Positions 11,033 to 24,479 of a stretch of 64,000 nucleotides of DNA are shown piece by piece. A program made the translations under genes and the position numbers. Source of the stretch: Phoenix dactylifera (taxonomy: Eukaryota; Streptophyta; Magnoliopsida; Arecales; Arecaceae); NCBI RefSeq assembly GCF_009389715.1, contig NC_052399.1:14945646-15009645 (forward strand), read 5' to 3'. The first letter of the stretch is position 1. The number at the start of each line of letters is the position of its first letter. The notes beneath the pieces are model-generated. The model made no database searches, had not been told where the DNA came from, and worked only from the letters and a program-made list of their open reading frames with translations.

Positions 11033-12556
11033 ATGGCCAGCATCGAGTCCATTCGCAAGGCACAGAGGGCTGACGGCCCGGCCACGATCATGGCCATCGG
11101 AACCGCCAACCCTCCTCATGCCGTCGACCAGAGCACCTACGCGGACTTCTACTTCCGAATCACCAACAATGAGCACAAGCACGAGCTCAAAGAGAAGTTC
11201 AAGCGCATATGTAAGAGCTTAATTAATTGTTGCATTCCTTGGTTCCTCGTATACTTTTTTGGTATAGTACTTAGAAACCACTTTGGCAAGTTCGCTCTAT
11301 CTCATGACACCTAGTGAGCATGCATGCATGAATCATGATATCCGATCGTGTTCCCATCTTTCTTCCAATTATAAAAAAACAAAGAATATGGAGGGAGCTG
11401 TCCGCAACACATTTTTATCCAGATCATGCATGCATACGTATCCAAACTCTCTCAGGCATGCGACAATTAGATGATCGATATTATCATCCAAACTCATGAA
11501 TGAGAGATACACATGCAAGTCGCTCGTTTTTTTTTTGACGTTAGTTTGCTGCGTCGCGTTGCAGGTGAGAAATCCATGATCAAGAAGCGGTACATGTACC
11601 TCACCGAGGATGTCCTGAAGCAGAACCCGAACATGTGCGCCTACATGGCGCCCTCTCTGGATGCCCGGCAGGACATCCTGGTGGAGGAGGTGCCGAAGCT
11701 GGGGAAGGAAGCAGCCGTCAAGGCCATCAAGGAGTGGGGCCGCCCCAAGTCAAACATCACTCACCTCGTCGTCTGCTCCACCAGCGGCGTCGACATGCCC
11801 GGGGCCGACTACCAGCTCATCAGGCTCCTCGGCCTCAACCCGTCCGTCAAGCGAGTCATGCTCTACCACCAGGGCTGCTTCGCCGGCGGGACCGTGCTCC
11901 GCATCGCCAAGGACCTCGCCGAGAACAACAAGGGTGCTCGCGTGCTTGTCGTGTGCTCCGAGATCACCGTCGTCACCTTCCGAGGCACCGACGACGTCCA
12001 CTTCGACAACCTCGTGGGCCAGGCCCTCTTCGCCGACGGTGCAGCGGCACTCATCGTCGGAGCGGATCCGATCCAAGGTGTCGAGAGGCCGCTCTTTCGA
12101 ATGGCTTCGGCGGCTCAGCTGGTACTGCCGGACAGCGAGGGGGCCATCGAAGGCCACCTCAGGGAAGTGGGCCTCACCTTCCACCTCCTCAACCAGGTCC
12201 CCACCATTATCTCCAAGAACATCGAGAAGAGCCTGGAGGAGGCGTTCGAGCCGCTGGGTATCTCTGACTGGAATTCCTTGTTCTGGATTGCGCACCCTGG
12301 TGGCCCGGCCATACTTGACGCCTTCGAGTCCAAACTGAAGCTGAAGCCGGAGAAGCTCCGGGCGACGCGGCACGTGCTTAGCGAGTACGGGAACATGTCC
12401 AGCGCTTGCGTGTTCTTCATACTGGACGAGATGAGGAAGCGGTCGGCGAAGGAAGGGAAAGGGACCACCGGAGAGGGGCTCGACTGGGGAGTGCTCTATG
12501 GATTCGGACCAGGCCTCACCATGGAGACCGTCGTCCTCCAAAGTGTCGCTATCTAG
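11033..12556 (+). CDS. CHS: Chalcone synthase copy 1 (intact, two exons)
   Basis: Exon 1 is 11033-11210, the intron 11211-11564 (GT donor gtaagag, acceptor gcgttgcag), and exon 2 11565-12556. The intron splits the Cys60 codon, the conserved position in plant CHS genes. The product has 389 residues, the usual CHS length. It keeps the triad Cys164, His303 and Asn336, the gatekeepers Phe215 and Phe265, CoA-tunnel Lys55, Arg58 and Lys62, cavity residues Thr132, Ser133, Thr194, Val196, Thr197, Gly256 and Ser338, and the GFGPG loop at 372-376. It should condense 4-coumaroyl-CoA with three malonyl-CoA to naringenin chalcone in the cytosol. Slightly unusual residues are Tyr70, His161 (YHQGC) and Tyr371. 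Exon 2 appears identical to CHS2. Confidence 0.97.
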
Positions 12557-13312
12557 GGTTTTAGACTCCACCATGGTTCCATTGCTACATTTTTTTATCG
12601 TTGGTTCAGTCCAAGCAGTCGTCGACCAAACAATATTTTAAAAGATTATATATGAGATATGCAATAAATAAATGATTGAATAAAAAGCCTGGTAGAGTGA
12701 AATACTCAATCAGCAAGTGTATCTTTCTTCAAGAATACCGAAGTGTTTACTCAAAGTATAAAAAAAGAGAAGAAGAATTAGTTCAGTGGGAAATCTTAAT
12801 GTAAGATCCTAAGTTAAATCGCTGCCCCAGCAACGAACATTTCTTCTTTGTAGTGAACTTGCTCTTCCTCTTATAGTCAATTCCTACTTTGGACGCGCGC
12901 TTGCGGTCAGAGTTCTTCTATTTCACGTCTCCCGAAATCAATTGCAACTTTTGCTTGGGCCGGAAACGTATAAACCAGGGAATTTACGGAAAAACCATTA
13001 GCCGTATCGGACTTAAAGGAAACTTTCCCTCACCAGTCAAGCTGAGGATTGTTGACTTCCTTTTTCAGAAAGTCAAGAATACGTAACCATTGCTTGAACA
13101 GTTTTTGTTTTTCTTTTGTTGAGAAGGTGCCTGAAGGCTGATTAATAACAATCCATTACAATTTTATGGTAGTCATAACAGACCCCGGCTATGGTTGTTT
13201 TATGATTATAGTAGCATCATTTAATTAAATTTAAGTGTTAGTGTTAAGGTATTTCCTTTTCTTTTGATAGTTAAGGGAGCAAGAATTACCTAATTTCATA
13301 ATAATTACCTAG
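12557..13312 (+). repeat. CHS 3'-flank module after CHS1
   Basis: About 750 bp of 3' UTR and flank that follows every CHS copy at high identity. It includes a 7-bp-stem hairpin (TTGACTT...AAGTCAA, 13052-13076). A 65-residue ORF at 12889-13086 is conserved only because the copies are recent, and I do not call it a gene. Confidence 0.8.
12663..12668 (+). promoter_or_regulatory. Polyadenylation signal of CHS1
   Basis: AATAAA about 107 nt after the stop codon, followed by a second AATAAA-like stretch. The position is conserved in all five copies. Confidence 0.6.
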
Positions 13313-13862
13313 GTTGCTACATTTTTTTCTCGGTGCTTCAGTTCAAGCAGTCTTCGACCAAATTGACGATATTTTCAAAGATTATACAAGAGATATGCAA
13401 TGAATAAATGATTGAATAAAAAGCCCGGTAGAGTGCAATACTCAATTAGAAAGTGTATCTTTCCTCAAGAATTACTGAAGTGTTTACTCAAAGTGAAAAA
13501 AAAAAAAATGAAGAATTAGTTCAGTGGGAGATCTTAATGTAAGATCCTAAATTAAATCGCTGCCACAGCAACGAACATTTCTCCTCTGTACTGAAGTGGT
13601 TGCTCTTAGTCAAGTCCTACTTTCGACGCGCGCTTGCGGTCAGAGTGCTTCTATTTCACGCCTCCTGAAATCAATTGCAACTTTTGCTTGGGCCGGAAAC
13701 ATATAAACCAGGGAATTTACGAAAAACCATTAGCCGTATCGGACCTTTTGCGGCTAAACAAGCATGCTTAAACGAAACTTTCCATCACCAGTCAAGCTGA
13801 GGATTTTTGACAGCCTTTTTCACAAAGTCAAGAATACGTAACCATTGCTTGAACAGTTTTTG
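13313..13862 (+). repeat. CHS 3'-flank relic without a gene
   Basis: After the CHS1 flank the sequence restarts with a second, slightly diverged version of the stop-proximal flank (compare 12580-13110 and 55917-56440), with no coding sequence ahead of it. This is the junction between units A and B. It records either a deleted CHS copy or unequal crossing-over between 3' flanks. Confidence 0.8.
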
Positions 13863-16707
13863 TTTTTCTTTTGTTGACAAGGTGCCTAAAGACTGATATC
13901 ATTAATAACAATCCATTATAATTTTATGGTACTCATAATAGACCCCTGCTATGGTTGTTTAATGATTATAGTAGCATCATTTAATTAAATTTAAGTGCCA
14001 GTGTTAAGGTGTTTTTTTCTTTTGAGAGTTAAGGGAGCGAGAATTACCTAATTTCACAATAATTACCTAGTTCGCAATGACTCATGCAGGAATATTTTTT
14101 AGCCCCATATTAGTTGTGCACTACGTAGACTTAAAGGAACAAAAAAAAAGAAAAAAAAAAAAGATGCAGCAAGAAAGACATTTTAAAGGAACAAGGTCGT
14201 ATGTTTAATTTCAATGAACGAACAACAAATGGATTGCATAAAAACTGTATGCTAGATGCTTATCTACAAGAATAAATATATGGCAATTAATTCTTTATGA
14301 AGTATTTTTTGTCACTTAATGCACTTGTTTGGAGTACTTACTTGGTCCAAATGATGGCTATCTCCAACATGTGAAAATTAGCTCTTTTTGAAAATCGGAA
14401 CACAGTTTTAATTTTATAAATTTGGAAAGGTTTTGGCCTTTCATATGGATGAAACTATATACAACTTCTTGAGATAGAGCGGGTATTATTCGTTTCTTAA
14501 TATCCCAATTAGAGATAGGTCATATCATAAAAATGATTCCTATGCGTGTGTTGTATTTAATTAATGAGTAGTTAAAGATATGATGGCAAATAAAATGGTC
14601 CAACTGGCTAGTAGGCTATTAGGGTCGTCGAACCAACCATCTTTTTAATGAGCAAGTTGTGTTTCAGTTAGAAATTTGGCTCAAATATGGCTCGTTTAAT
14701 TGCTAAACAAGGCAACCTAGGATAAGATAGACTTGCTTGTGCTCAATTAGATTAAACTTGGAACAAAAGAGACTAGATATTTGATATATATTAATATATA
14801 TCATATATAATTTAATTATTATTTATGAATAAAATTATTTTATATCATAAATTATCATCACAATATAAAGAGTATTTTTAGCTCAAGGTATGAATGTAAA
14901 GATTTTTAAGGATTTTAGTTTTGCTTGAATTTCATAGATCATCAGCTGTTCAAGAGCAGCTCAAAATGGCTTAAATTCAAATACCGAGCTTGCGCTATGC
15001 TTCGCATGTTTGAACCTGGCTTGTTTCTGCCCCATTTAGCCAAAACAACTTTAGCATCATTTTTCACATGCCAAATGGAAACAGCTTAAAGGATGCAGGG
15101 CTCACTATTTGATGTTCCTTAGCAATCAAATCAGTCGCCCTATACAAAAAAAAAAGAAAAGAAAATAAAGATGCAGCAAGAAAGACATCTTAAAGGAACA
15201 AGACCGCATGTCTGATTTCAATGAATGAAGAACAAACGGATTGCATAAAAATTGTATACTAGATGCTTATCTACAAGACTGAATATTTGGCAATTAATTC
15301 TTTTCTGAACTGCTTCGTTCTCGGCCTGGCTGGCACTTGTTTGGAGTACTTGCTTGGTGCGCACTTGTTTGGAGTACTTGCTTGGTGCAAATGATGGTTA
15401 TCTCCAACATGTGAAAATTAGCTCTTTCTGAAAAACGGAACACATCCATTTTAATTTTATAAATTTTGGAAGGTTGTGGCCTTTTAGATGGATGAAACTA
15501 TATGCAACTTCGTGAGATAGACCGGATATTATTCATTTCTTATTAGTCCTAACTAGAGATAGGTCGTATCATAAAAATAATTCCTATGTGTGTGCTGTAT
15601 ATAATTAATGAGTAGTTAAAGATATGATGGCAAATAAAATGGTCCAACTGGCTAATAGGGTCGCCGAATCAACCATCTTTTTAACGAGCAAGTTGTGTTT
15701 CAGTTGGAAATTTGGCTCAGATATAGCCCGTTTAATTGCTAAACAAAGCAACCTAAGATAAGATAGACTTGCTTGTGCTCAATTAGATTAAACTTGGAAC
15801 AAAAGAGACTAGATATTTGATATATATTAATATATATCATATATGATTTAATTATTATTTATGAATAAAATTATTTTATATCATAAATTCTCATCACAAC
15901 ATAAAGAGTATTTTTAAATATAATGCAGAATATCTCAAGGAATTGCGGCATATTCCCATACTCTTCAAATATCCAAATATCCCCTAGAATCAAAGATACA
16001 AGAGCATTACTCCAGAACCCAGAACCCACGGTGAAGTACAAGTATCATCCAAATTAAACCTACCAGGCTGAATTTTGGTCGGCAATCAGCTTTAACTCAG
16101 AAACCAATGAGAAGCTAAATGATCCGATTAAAAATCTAAGATAAATTTTCACGTTGATTGAGTGATCAAATTCAGACATGTAGATTGAGACAGATTTCTA
16201 AGCATTATAAATGAATAATTACTCCTCATAACAGACCAATTTGTAGGTATTACAAGTTAAAAATGTCTCCACTAAAATCAATTTGCCCGTTGATGTTTTG
16301 CAACGGTATAGAGGAGGCACAACAGCTGACCAGTAGGCTAACCATTACATAAGCCTGAACGTTGGCCCAATCAGCCCAATATCACATCAATCTGCCATGA
16401 AACCTTGCATTCAAGCAATGCTTGCGTCGGATCCAGCCACAACTGAAAACCCCCCTCCAGAAAGAGTGTAAATCTGCTACAACCATAACCGTAATAAGTT
16501 CTTACAACAATGTATGCCCAGATTTTTATTAGCTGTGCAATCATGCCCATCATCTGATTGTGCACGAACGGTGCATGTTTGAATTAAAGATGGTTTGATT
16601 AGTTAATCCTAAAAACTGATTTCCCAATTGGCACGAAGCATTCCTCGCCATGTGCATCGTAGGTTCTCCCATGTCTAACATTTAATTCTGAATGACATAA
16701 TCCCAAA

Positions 16708-16954
16708 AACATTAAGGTTGACTATCCACTTTTCTTGGAAAAAAATAAAAATAGAGTGATTCTCAGCTCATAAAAAAGTAACTTTCCCATGTTTCTTATG
16801 GAAAAGACTTTTCCATAAAATGTGAAAATTATATTTCTATGGAAATACAACTTTTCCGTCTCTCTCCTTTGAAAACTCTAACTAAACAAGAAGCATCTCA
16901 TTACTTTTCCGTTGACCACACTTTCCCTCCTTATCCTGCGAACCAAAAGAGCCC
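16708..16954. repeat. Fold-back, MITE-like insertion, unit B copy
   Basis: Same insert as 2846-3092, with the perfect 11-bp-arm palindrome at 16796-16818. Confidence 0.4.
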
Positions 16955-17875
16955 GAATGCATGAAGTAGAGTAATTTGACTTGCTTAGGTATTTCAAAAT
17001 GGTCAAAACATAGTGTGATATATGAATGATAGGAGAAGAAGCATCCACAGCCAAATGCAACCGGACGGATGATAAATGAAGCAACAATAGCAAAGATATC
17101 GAATGGATCAAATTGTGCAGCGAACCTGTTCATCATGAAACGATAAGAGCACGCCTGCTTGGTTGATCGGCAGGATTCCATGGATCCTTACAGGACCACC
17201 TCATAGATATGATGCGATGAGAATCCAAAACCATACTTCCCTCGTGCAGAGACAGCTCCCAACTCTTCTTTAATCGAGCCATCTCCATGTCCGCCTAATA
17301 ACATGGCGTAACTCTTTTCTGCAACAGTATTAGACGACTCATACAATTTTCTCCCTTAACATGAACCAGTTCATTCAAATGGACCCATGCTGTGACCTGA
17401 AGGGACATATACTTCAGGTTATATGATGAGGTAAGCCGCGTTGATCATTTGTAGAGGTGAAAGCAAGAGGGAATCAAAGTCGAGAACGGAAAGACAGTGA
17501 TGGTAGTATTCCTACTAAGATGACCACTCCCTCCTGTAGGCGTTTTAACATCAAATCTTCCGCCAACAGAAAGGGATTTTGACTGGCTCAAACTTGTTCT
17601 GCAGGCCCCAGAGGTGCAATTTACATTTCCATGTCTTCTTTCAGTTGTATATCTCTATCAGTCAACTGACGATCCATATCACCGTCAATTAGGTTTTACA
17701 TTTTTTGGGAGTTGAATTGAGGCTTATTTTTGCACTTATTTACATACACATAAGGTGAATTGCAAATTTGTGGCGTGCTACTATTTGGGAATAAATAAAG
17801 CCTGAGTTCCTAATGCAAACATCAAGCAAGACATGTATCTCCTCTTCACTCCCTTTTTATTAATTTGAGTTAATT

Positions 17876-18267
17876 TGTAACTATTGGGCCCCAATGGGCC
17901 GACGTGGACCATAGTCGGCGGCCCATCTGGAGATCCAAACCGGGAATCTTCGGATAGGAGGAGGAGACTGCGATCGCCAGCTGTTGAGCCGGTTATAACC
18001 GCTAACAGCCGTGGATACATCCAATCTCCCTCCCACTCTCCCCAAAGCAGGCTATAAAAGCCGAAGGAGTTCTTCACCGAGGCATCTTTCCCTCCTCACT
18101 GCCTCTTGCGGAGCTCCTCAGATCCACTGTCAAGCCGCCGGAGGAAGCGGGCCAGGCTGCCGGAGGAAGCTCTCCATCTCTTCCTCGGGGCTACGTAAGC
18201 CCTTGATCCCTTTCTCTCTTCATTATTCATGCTCTGTTAGATTAGATCTAGACTAGCTATGAAATCA

Positions 18268-18298
<31 letters not shown>

Positions 18299-20788
18299 GA
18301 AGAGGAAAGAATGAAAACAAAAGAGAAGAAAAAGGGGAAGAAGACGAAGAGGAGGGAAGGGGGAAGCTCTAAACTGGGGTCGGCCGTTGATCCGACACCG
18401 GCTTGATCCGTCACTGACCACAGCCGGCCCATGCCGTAGATCCTGTTCTTTCACCCGATCACTTCTTCCCCCTTTCAATCAAACCCTAACCCTAGAACCC
18501 TACCTCCCGATCCATGGGATGAGTCGTCGGCCTCAGGCCCCCTTTTTCCTTCAGTGTAACAGGATCCCTGTTCCACCGAAGGAGGTGGGAGATAAAGAGG
18601 AGAAAAGAAGAACATCAGGAGAGGAAAGAGAAAGGAAGAAGAGAAGGGGCAGAGAAGAAGAAAAGAAGAACAAAAAGAAGAAAAAGAAGAGGAGAAGAAG
18701 GAGGAGGAGGGAAGAGCCACTTACCGGTGGATCCTTGACCGCGGCGCCGCTGGCCTCGGGCCGGCCCCCTCTCGAGCTCGCCCTCCTCCCTTCCTAGGAG
18801 AAGACGAGGGGTAGAAAGAGGGAAAGAGAAGAAGTCGGGAGAAGAAAAGGGACGAGAGAGGAGAAGCTTCGGGAAGGAAGAAGAAGAGGAGAAGAAAAAG
18901 CGAAAAAGAAAGAAAACAAAAAAAAAATAATAATAATAAAAATAAAATAAAATATATAAATAAATAGTAAATAAATAAATAGAGGAAGAAGGCTGTAGGC
19001 TTCATGGGCCATGGCATCCGAGGAACTTGGGCTAAATAGGCCCAAGCTCTGATGAGATGGTTTCACCTAAATTTGGGCTATATGGGTTAGGATTTGATAA
19101 TGGATTCAAAGAGCCTATACTTAAGGGCCGTGTAATGGTTAGGCTCGAATTGGGCTTGGGCCGAGCTAAGGTTTTTTTTAAAATTAACGGAAACTAAGTA
19201 GGGCTTTGTAGATTAGAACAAAATATGAGCAGAACCATTTCTAGCTTGTAATTGGGCCACGAGCCTGATTATAAATCAACTATTTATGCCACTGGGCTAA
19301 AAAGAAAATAACTCTGTAACTCAGCCTGAACCAGAAATTGAATCAGGCCATGAACCTAGTAACTGAATCAGGCAATGGGCCTGAACTAGAAACTGAATTA
19401 GACCACGGGCCTGAATAAAAAATTAGCCCAGTAACTAAATCAGGCCATGATCCTAAACCAAAAATTGAATCAGGCAATGAGCTTGAATCAGAAACTGAAT
19501 CAGACCATAGGCTTGAATAAAATATTAGTCTGTAATTGGGCCATAGGTCCGAAAATGAAATATGAGTTCTTTGATGGGCTGTAAACTATGTAAAATCAAA
19601 AGAGTATTAAAAAATTTGAACTAAGAAAAGGGCGTGAATATATAGAAATAAAGTATAATAATTAAAAGTAGAAATGTAGTAGAAGAAGTAGAATAAAAGT
19701 TAAATAAATTAATAAGAAATTAAATGAGCAAGCAACAAATAATTTGATAGTTATGATATTGCTAGGTGCTAGTTGTTAGAGGATTATCATCTAAACCTAG
19801 AAATTGGTGAGCGGATTGAGATAAGTGATCCTGACATAAATCTTATTGCTTTCAAATACATGAAATTATTTGGATATGAAAATACATAGTATGTAAATTT
19901 CTTAAAACTTAGGATCAAGCATATGTTAGTAGGTGTTGCACGATTTTGGCTAAATGATATCCATCATGATTACTATATTGTGTACACATTATGATGATGT
20001 AGAAAATTGTATGTAAAATGATGTTTGTTGCATGATCATGGGTTTTATATAATATGATTCATTTTTCAATCTAATTATGATATATGATTTATGAAAGGTA
20101 TGAAATGATTTATGAACTCTCAGATTGCTGTGTACGGCCCTCGTCAGCGGGTTATAATAGCACGGCATACGGTCTCACCAGCGGATTATAATAGCTCGGC
20201 ATATGGCCCTCGCTAGCAGGTTATAATAGCTCGGCATTCAGCTTTGCCAACGGGTAATAGTAGTTGGTAAAGATTATGGCCCTATCATGGATAATAAATA
20301 GTGACCATAGCTGCACTATCATCTGAGGGTATGGATTTCAAAGCATGGAATAATAGCAATGTTTTATGATGCATATCCATATTTATGAATTTGCATGATT
20401 GAGCATGCATTGCTTTATTTTTAATATATGTATTATGAAATGTTTATCTTGGAATATCTGTTATTTTACTTAATTAATGTATTGAAATGGAGAATATTAT
20501 GCTTGATCTGGTAAGATTGTGCACGGTTATTTACTGAGCCGTATAGCTCTCACCACTCTATTTATTTTCTTGCAAATAGAAAGGATTGCTAGGAGTAGGA
20601 AGCTTGATGTACTTCATGGGTTGGGAAAATTGACTCTAAGTTTTCAAATTTTAGAGCTATGTACTATTCCAAACACTCATAAATAAATGATTACTTTTGA
20701 TATAAAATTGTTAGTATGGCTTCGTGTTATTGTGGGCAAGGGCTTGCAATAGCACGGCTGTGTCACGAGCCGGATTTAGGACATGACA
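17876..20788 (+). mobile_element. Solo LTR, about 2.9 kb, unit B copy
   Basis: Same insertion as 4014-6924. It starts TGTAAC, ends GACA, and is flanked by the TAATT target duplication at 17871-17875 and 20789-20793. The A and B copies differ at only about ten places by eye over 2.9 kb, so the unit duplication is recent. It is probably a long-LTR Ty3/gypsy chromovirus type, with no coding interior left. Confidence 0.8.
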
Positions 20789-20793
20789 TAATT

Positions 20794-21895
20794 TATATCA
20801 GTTATGAAGCTAGTCTGATTTAAAACTTACTAAAAATCCTATTTTCAACTCTTATATGCATTCAAATCATTCCTCAATATGTCAAAAGACTCAAATTGAT
20901 TTCCAAAATATATGAAAACTACAGAGCCCAAAGATTGCCTCCTTTCTTCTTCGGTTATTGATTTGTAGTTCTGAAAAAAGACTGGATGGTAAACCTTCAA
21001 AAACCCTCAAATCTAATGAATGCTTGTCTCAATTAGAGTTGCACGTAGCAGGAGCAGCAACGAAGTGTGATCCTAGAAAATTATAGGAAGCAGGGCTTAG
21101 GAGCATTGAAAAAATTAGGATCATACTTATTGAAAATAAGGAAGCCTAAAAATAGCAGTTTTTTAAACAAAAGAAAATGATGTAGATAAAATCAGGCACT
21201 CAAAGAAGGAAGCAAAAGATTAATCTAAAATCTTCTTAGCACTAACGTGGCTGTGCCTAGTTTTCCTGCTTTCCCTTTGCAATTCATTTCTGGGCATTAA
21301 CCAAGAAGCAATGAGAATAAAATTTTCATTTGTTTAATATGTTTCATTTCTTTCTATCGCTTATCCAACTGAAACACCGTATCATAGAGAATCTAGCAAA
21401 AAGAACAAACAAGATTTAAAGAATGCACGAATCGTCCTATGCCCTGAAACTATCTTTTAAGTAATGGGAAATATCTTTATGGTGGAAAACAACCTCTTAA
21501 GTTTAACTCTTAGGGCTAAGCTAAATAGGCCAATGGATCTTAGTAACAGTTAGGATATGAATCGTGTGGGTAACTTTCAAGTCATACATATCATCCACAC
21601 CGATATCATATTTGCAACTTAACATGTCATCCAATGAATACTGGGATGCTTTCAGCCTTTCACGATGTTCTCTTGACAAAATTGGCATCTCACTACTCTG
21701 ATTAAAAAACATGCTTTTGAATACCGAAATCAGTTATCATCATTAACAATCTTTCCAATGATTTAAATAGAACTCTCATATATTTAATTGGGTCTAATAA
21801 AAACAAGAATCCTTCTCTAACATTGCCAAGCACAAATTTTAGGCTTTCCCCCGGCAAAAGAACAAAGAAGCACTCTTAACAACAATGATAATGAA
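20794..21895. other. Common spacer, no gene seen
   Basis: Unit B counterpart of 6930-7995. A short insertion near 21358 (cgcttatcca) is shared with units C and D but missing from unit A. Confidence 0.55.
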
Positions 21896-21921
21896 AGCCA
21901 AAAAGGAGCGAACAAAAAATT

Positions 21922-21940
21922 GGGGGGGGGGGGGGGGGGG
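21922..21940 (+). repeat. Poly-G tract, unit B
   Basis: Nineteen consecutive Gs, in single copy. It is the counterpart of the doublet at 7996-8120. Confidence 0.85.
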
Positions 21941-22083
21941 CAAAACCTTCAATTTTTAGTTCAAGAAATGCCTCAAGCCATCCCCCACAAAAAGAAGGAA
22001 ATTTGAAGCTAATGATCCGCCAAAGAATCAAAAAAACCGATTGAAGAATTTCAAGAAGACAAAAAAGGATCAATGATGTGAGC

Positions 22084-23849
22084 GTCATGTGCACGAGACA
22101 TGACTATGAGCCCAATTTCAAGGCTCCTTGGTACTTTAAAACCTTGCTCCACCGTCAACTCTCTTCTGCAATGTCTCTCCCACGGTGTCTCTATTCCAAC
22201 AAGCCACATCATCCCCGCCACATTGTCCCTGGCTAGCACCATGTTGCCGACCCCAAAGGCCGCACCCTCATGATCGCACCAATTGAGATGTAGAAGCTCA
22301 TGCCGATGGTAGCCAAGTTAAAGCCCATCCTCATCCCCAAGGCCGAGCTTAATCGCCACCATTGGGAAGCTGTCACCATCACCGTTGTTGCCTCAACGTA
22401 CCTCTCCATTGAGAGATCCTATGCCACTATCCCTCTTTGCTTGGAGATCCTGCACCGCCATCCCTCTCCGCTGAGAGATCTTATGTCATCGTCCCTCTCC
22501 ACTGAGAGATTCGTGCTGCCATATGCTTCTCTCTACCAAGTGTCCCATCATGATGATAACAGCTGAGCGTGCAAAACTAATCAAGAGGATTCCTCCGCAA
22601 CCTATTTCTCTTCCATGATCGTTCTCAAGGATCGTCTTCTCCTTGAGCACCGCTTCTTGCCATCCAAGTCACCAAATTGGCTGATAGCGACATCTTCATC
22701 CGTTGCTCCCTCCTCACCAGATTGGTCTGAACTGGTCTAATTCCTATGACCGCCCCATTTTTAAACAGATTTTGGACTAGTTCAGACTAGTTCTTTATGT
22801 TCTCGGGTGTACTCTTTCCATTTTTGACCTATGTTTGTCCTACTAATTTTGCCTCTATAATTGATGTTTTGCATCTACTTTATTTGTTCATCATTGCAGA
22901 CTTGACAATTATGAACAAATTTGATGTCCCTCGGCCAATTTTTATCACTTTGGATAGATCCAACACATTAACTACTTCCATGGGCGTGCAAAATGGCCAA
23001 ATCCGCCTAGCTCGATGACTCAGATTTGAAACCTAAGCGGGGCAACAAGGTGATGGCAGCCGAATTGAACCACAATATATCCTACATGCCTCAATTATTT
23101 GCACGTATGCCTTGTATGAATTGAATATTCATTGATCTAAACGTTTGGATTGGTTTTAAATGCAAGATATCTAGTTTTCGCAGCTCACGACGCCACTATG
23201 AAATTCGTCCTAAGGATTGCTGGAAGGAATAGTCCCAGCTCAGACTAGGCCGAGATGACACCTATGGGATTCATCCCAAGGACCACTAGGATGAATAATT
23301 CTAGCTCACACGAGACTTGGATCGCAAGTGATGATATAACACCAGCTGAGATAAGAATAATCTTAGCTTCAACTTGGCTCGAAGGTACTACTTGGCCTGG
23401 CTAACCGAGCATAAAACTAGCTAAGTGAGGAAATCTTAGCCCAAGCTAGATCTAATCAAAGTGGCATGCCTGACATAACTAGTCATGAGGAAACCTAGTC
23501 GACGGAAAAATCTTAGCTCGGGCTAGGTTAGATCAAAGTGGCACGTCTGACTTGATAGGTCCTGCGAAAAGCCACCCTAAGGAGGAAATACTAGCCAGGT
23601 AGGTCAGATCAAAGTGCCATGCCCAACTGGATCGGTCACGAGCAAAGCGAGATGAGGAGAAAAAACCTAGCTCAGGGTAGGCCGACTTTAATAACTCTGA
23701 GGTCAAAGAGCCGACTTAAATCCTGATGAACTAAATACATGAGCTATGATTAAAAAAATGAGCAGGATGAGGTGGACCATGTTTGAACGTATCTACTTTC
23801 CTAGAGACCGAGCTAAGAAGAATGGCTCGAACATGGAAGTAGAGGGGCA
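22084..23849. other. Spacer with GC-rich module and retroelement debris, unit B
   Basis: Counterpart of 8276-10045. It contains the CTCTCC...GAGAG palindromic repeats (about 22410-22510), the weak copia gag-like patch near 22911-23018, and the ~80-bp degenerate repeats near 23390-23680. No intact gene. Confidence 0.5.
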
Positions 23850-23851
23850 TG

Positions 23852-24196
23852 TGATGTAGCTAAACCTCATCTTCCTACCATGGGCTAACATATGGCATGT
23901 CATGAGACTAATTTCAATTATACTCATATTTCTGGGCTGATCGAAGCAAAAAAAAGTCTAGAAACAGTTCTCCACTTAACTTAGGACTTTGAAGAGTCTA
24001 ACTCCAGTAGAATAAAAATTTTACGTCTATAAAAAAGGGGCTATGCATCTCATATTATTCTATATCACTCTATTCTTTTTAGTTTTCTATTTTACAATGC
24101 TCTGTCTGGCTTCAGCATCGGAGGCCCCTCAGTCGGATCAGCTCTGGTTGTGAGTAGATTGACCGACACTCTCTAAGCATTCATTGTCACCAGATC
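23852..24196 (+). mobile_element. LTR remnant upstream of CHS2, probably Ty3/gypsy
   Basis: Counterpart of 10046-10395, including the internal TATA box (about 24024). It ends about 630 bp before the CHS2 ATG. Boundaries are approximate. Confidence 0.45.
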
Positions 24197-24479
24197 AGAT
24201 TAAAAGTAACCGTAGATATATTTTTACAAAGAAAAATAACTTTTGTAGTTATAATAGCAGTTTTTTATGAAACAGTTATCTCGGCCTGGAGAATGTTGTG
24301 CAGAATTTAATTGCCAATGCATCTATTGCTTTTGCTTATCATCATATTTTAACTATTTCGTATGATTTAATTAAATTTTACCCAGTAGCATTGCTTACGC
24401 ACCAGGGCTAACAATTAAAGAAACAAGTAGTTATTTAATTAATTTAATGATTCAAGCTCTTCTAACCAACCTAGTAGTA

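Larger units (their letters stand above)
1..13312 (+). repeat. Tandem duplication unit A (left part cut by window edge)
   Basis: This stretch repeats almost base for base at 13863-27110, with an offset of 13862 at the left that drifts to about 13793 through small indels. By eye it differs only by sparse single-base changes and a few short indels, so it is well above 98 percent identical. It carries one CHS gene, one 2.9-kb solo LTR and the same spacer modules as unit B. Homology is already running at base 1, so the true left edge lies outside the window. The right edge is visible at about 13312, where units A and B diverge. Confidence 0.9.

Noticed and set aside
11750-12574. 274-residue antisense ORF across CHS exon 2 (also in the other copies)
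   Set aside because: It is a shadow of the GC-rich CHS frame. It has no start context or homology, and its conservation follows from the sense gene.
12889-13086. 65-residue ORF conserved in all five CHS 3' flanks
   Set aside because: The copies are too recent for conservation to mean selection. The relic at 13313-13862 has lost the frame, and the ORF lies in the 3' flank.
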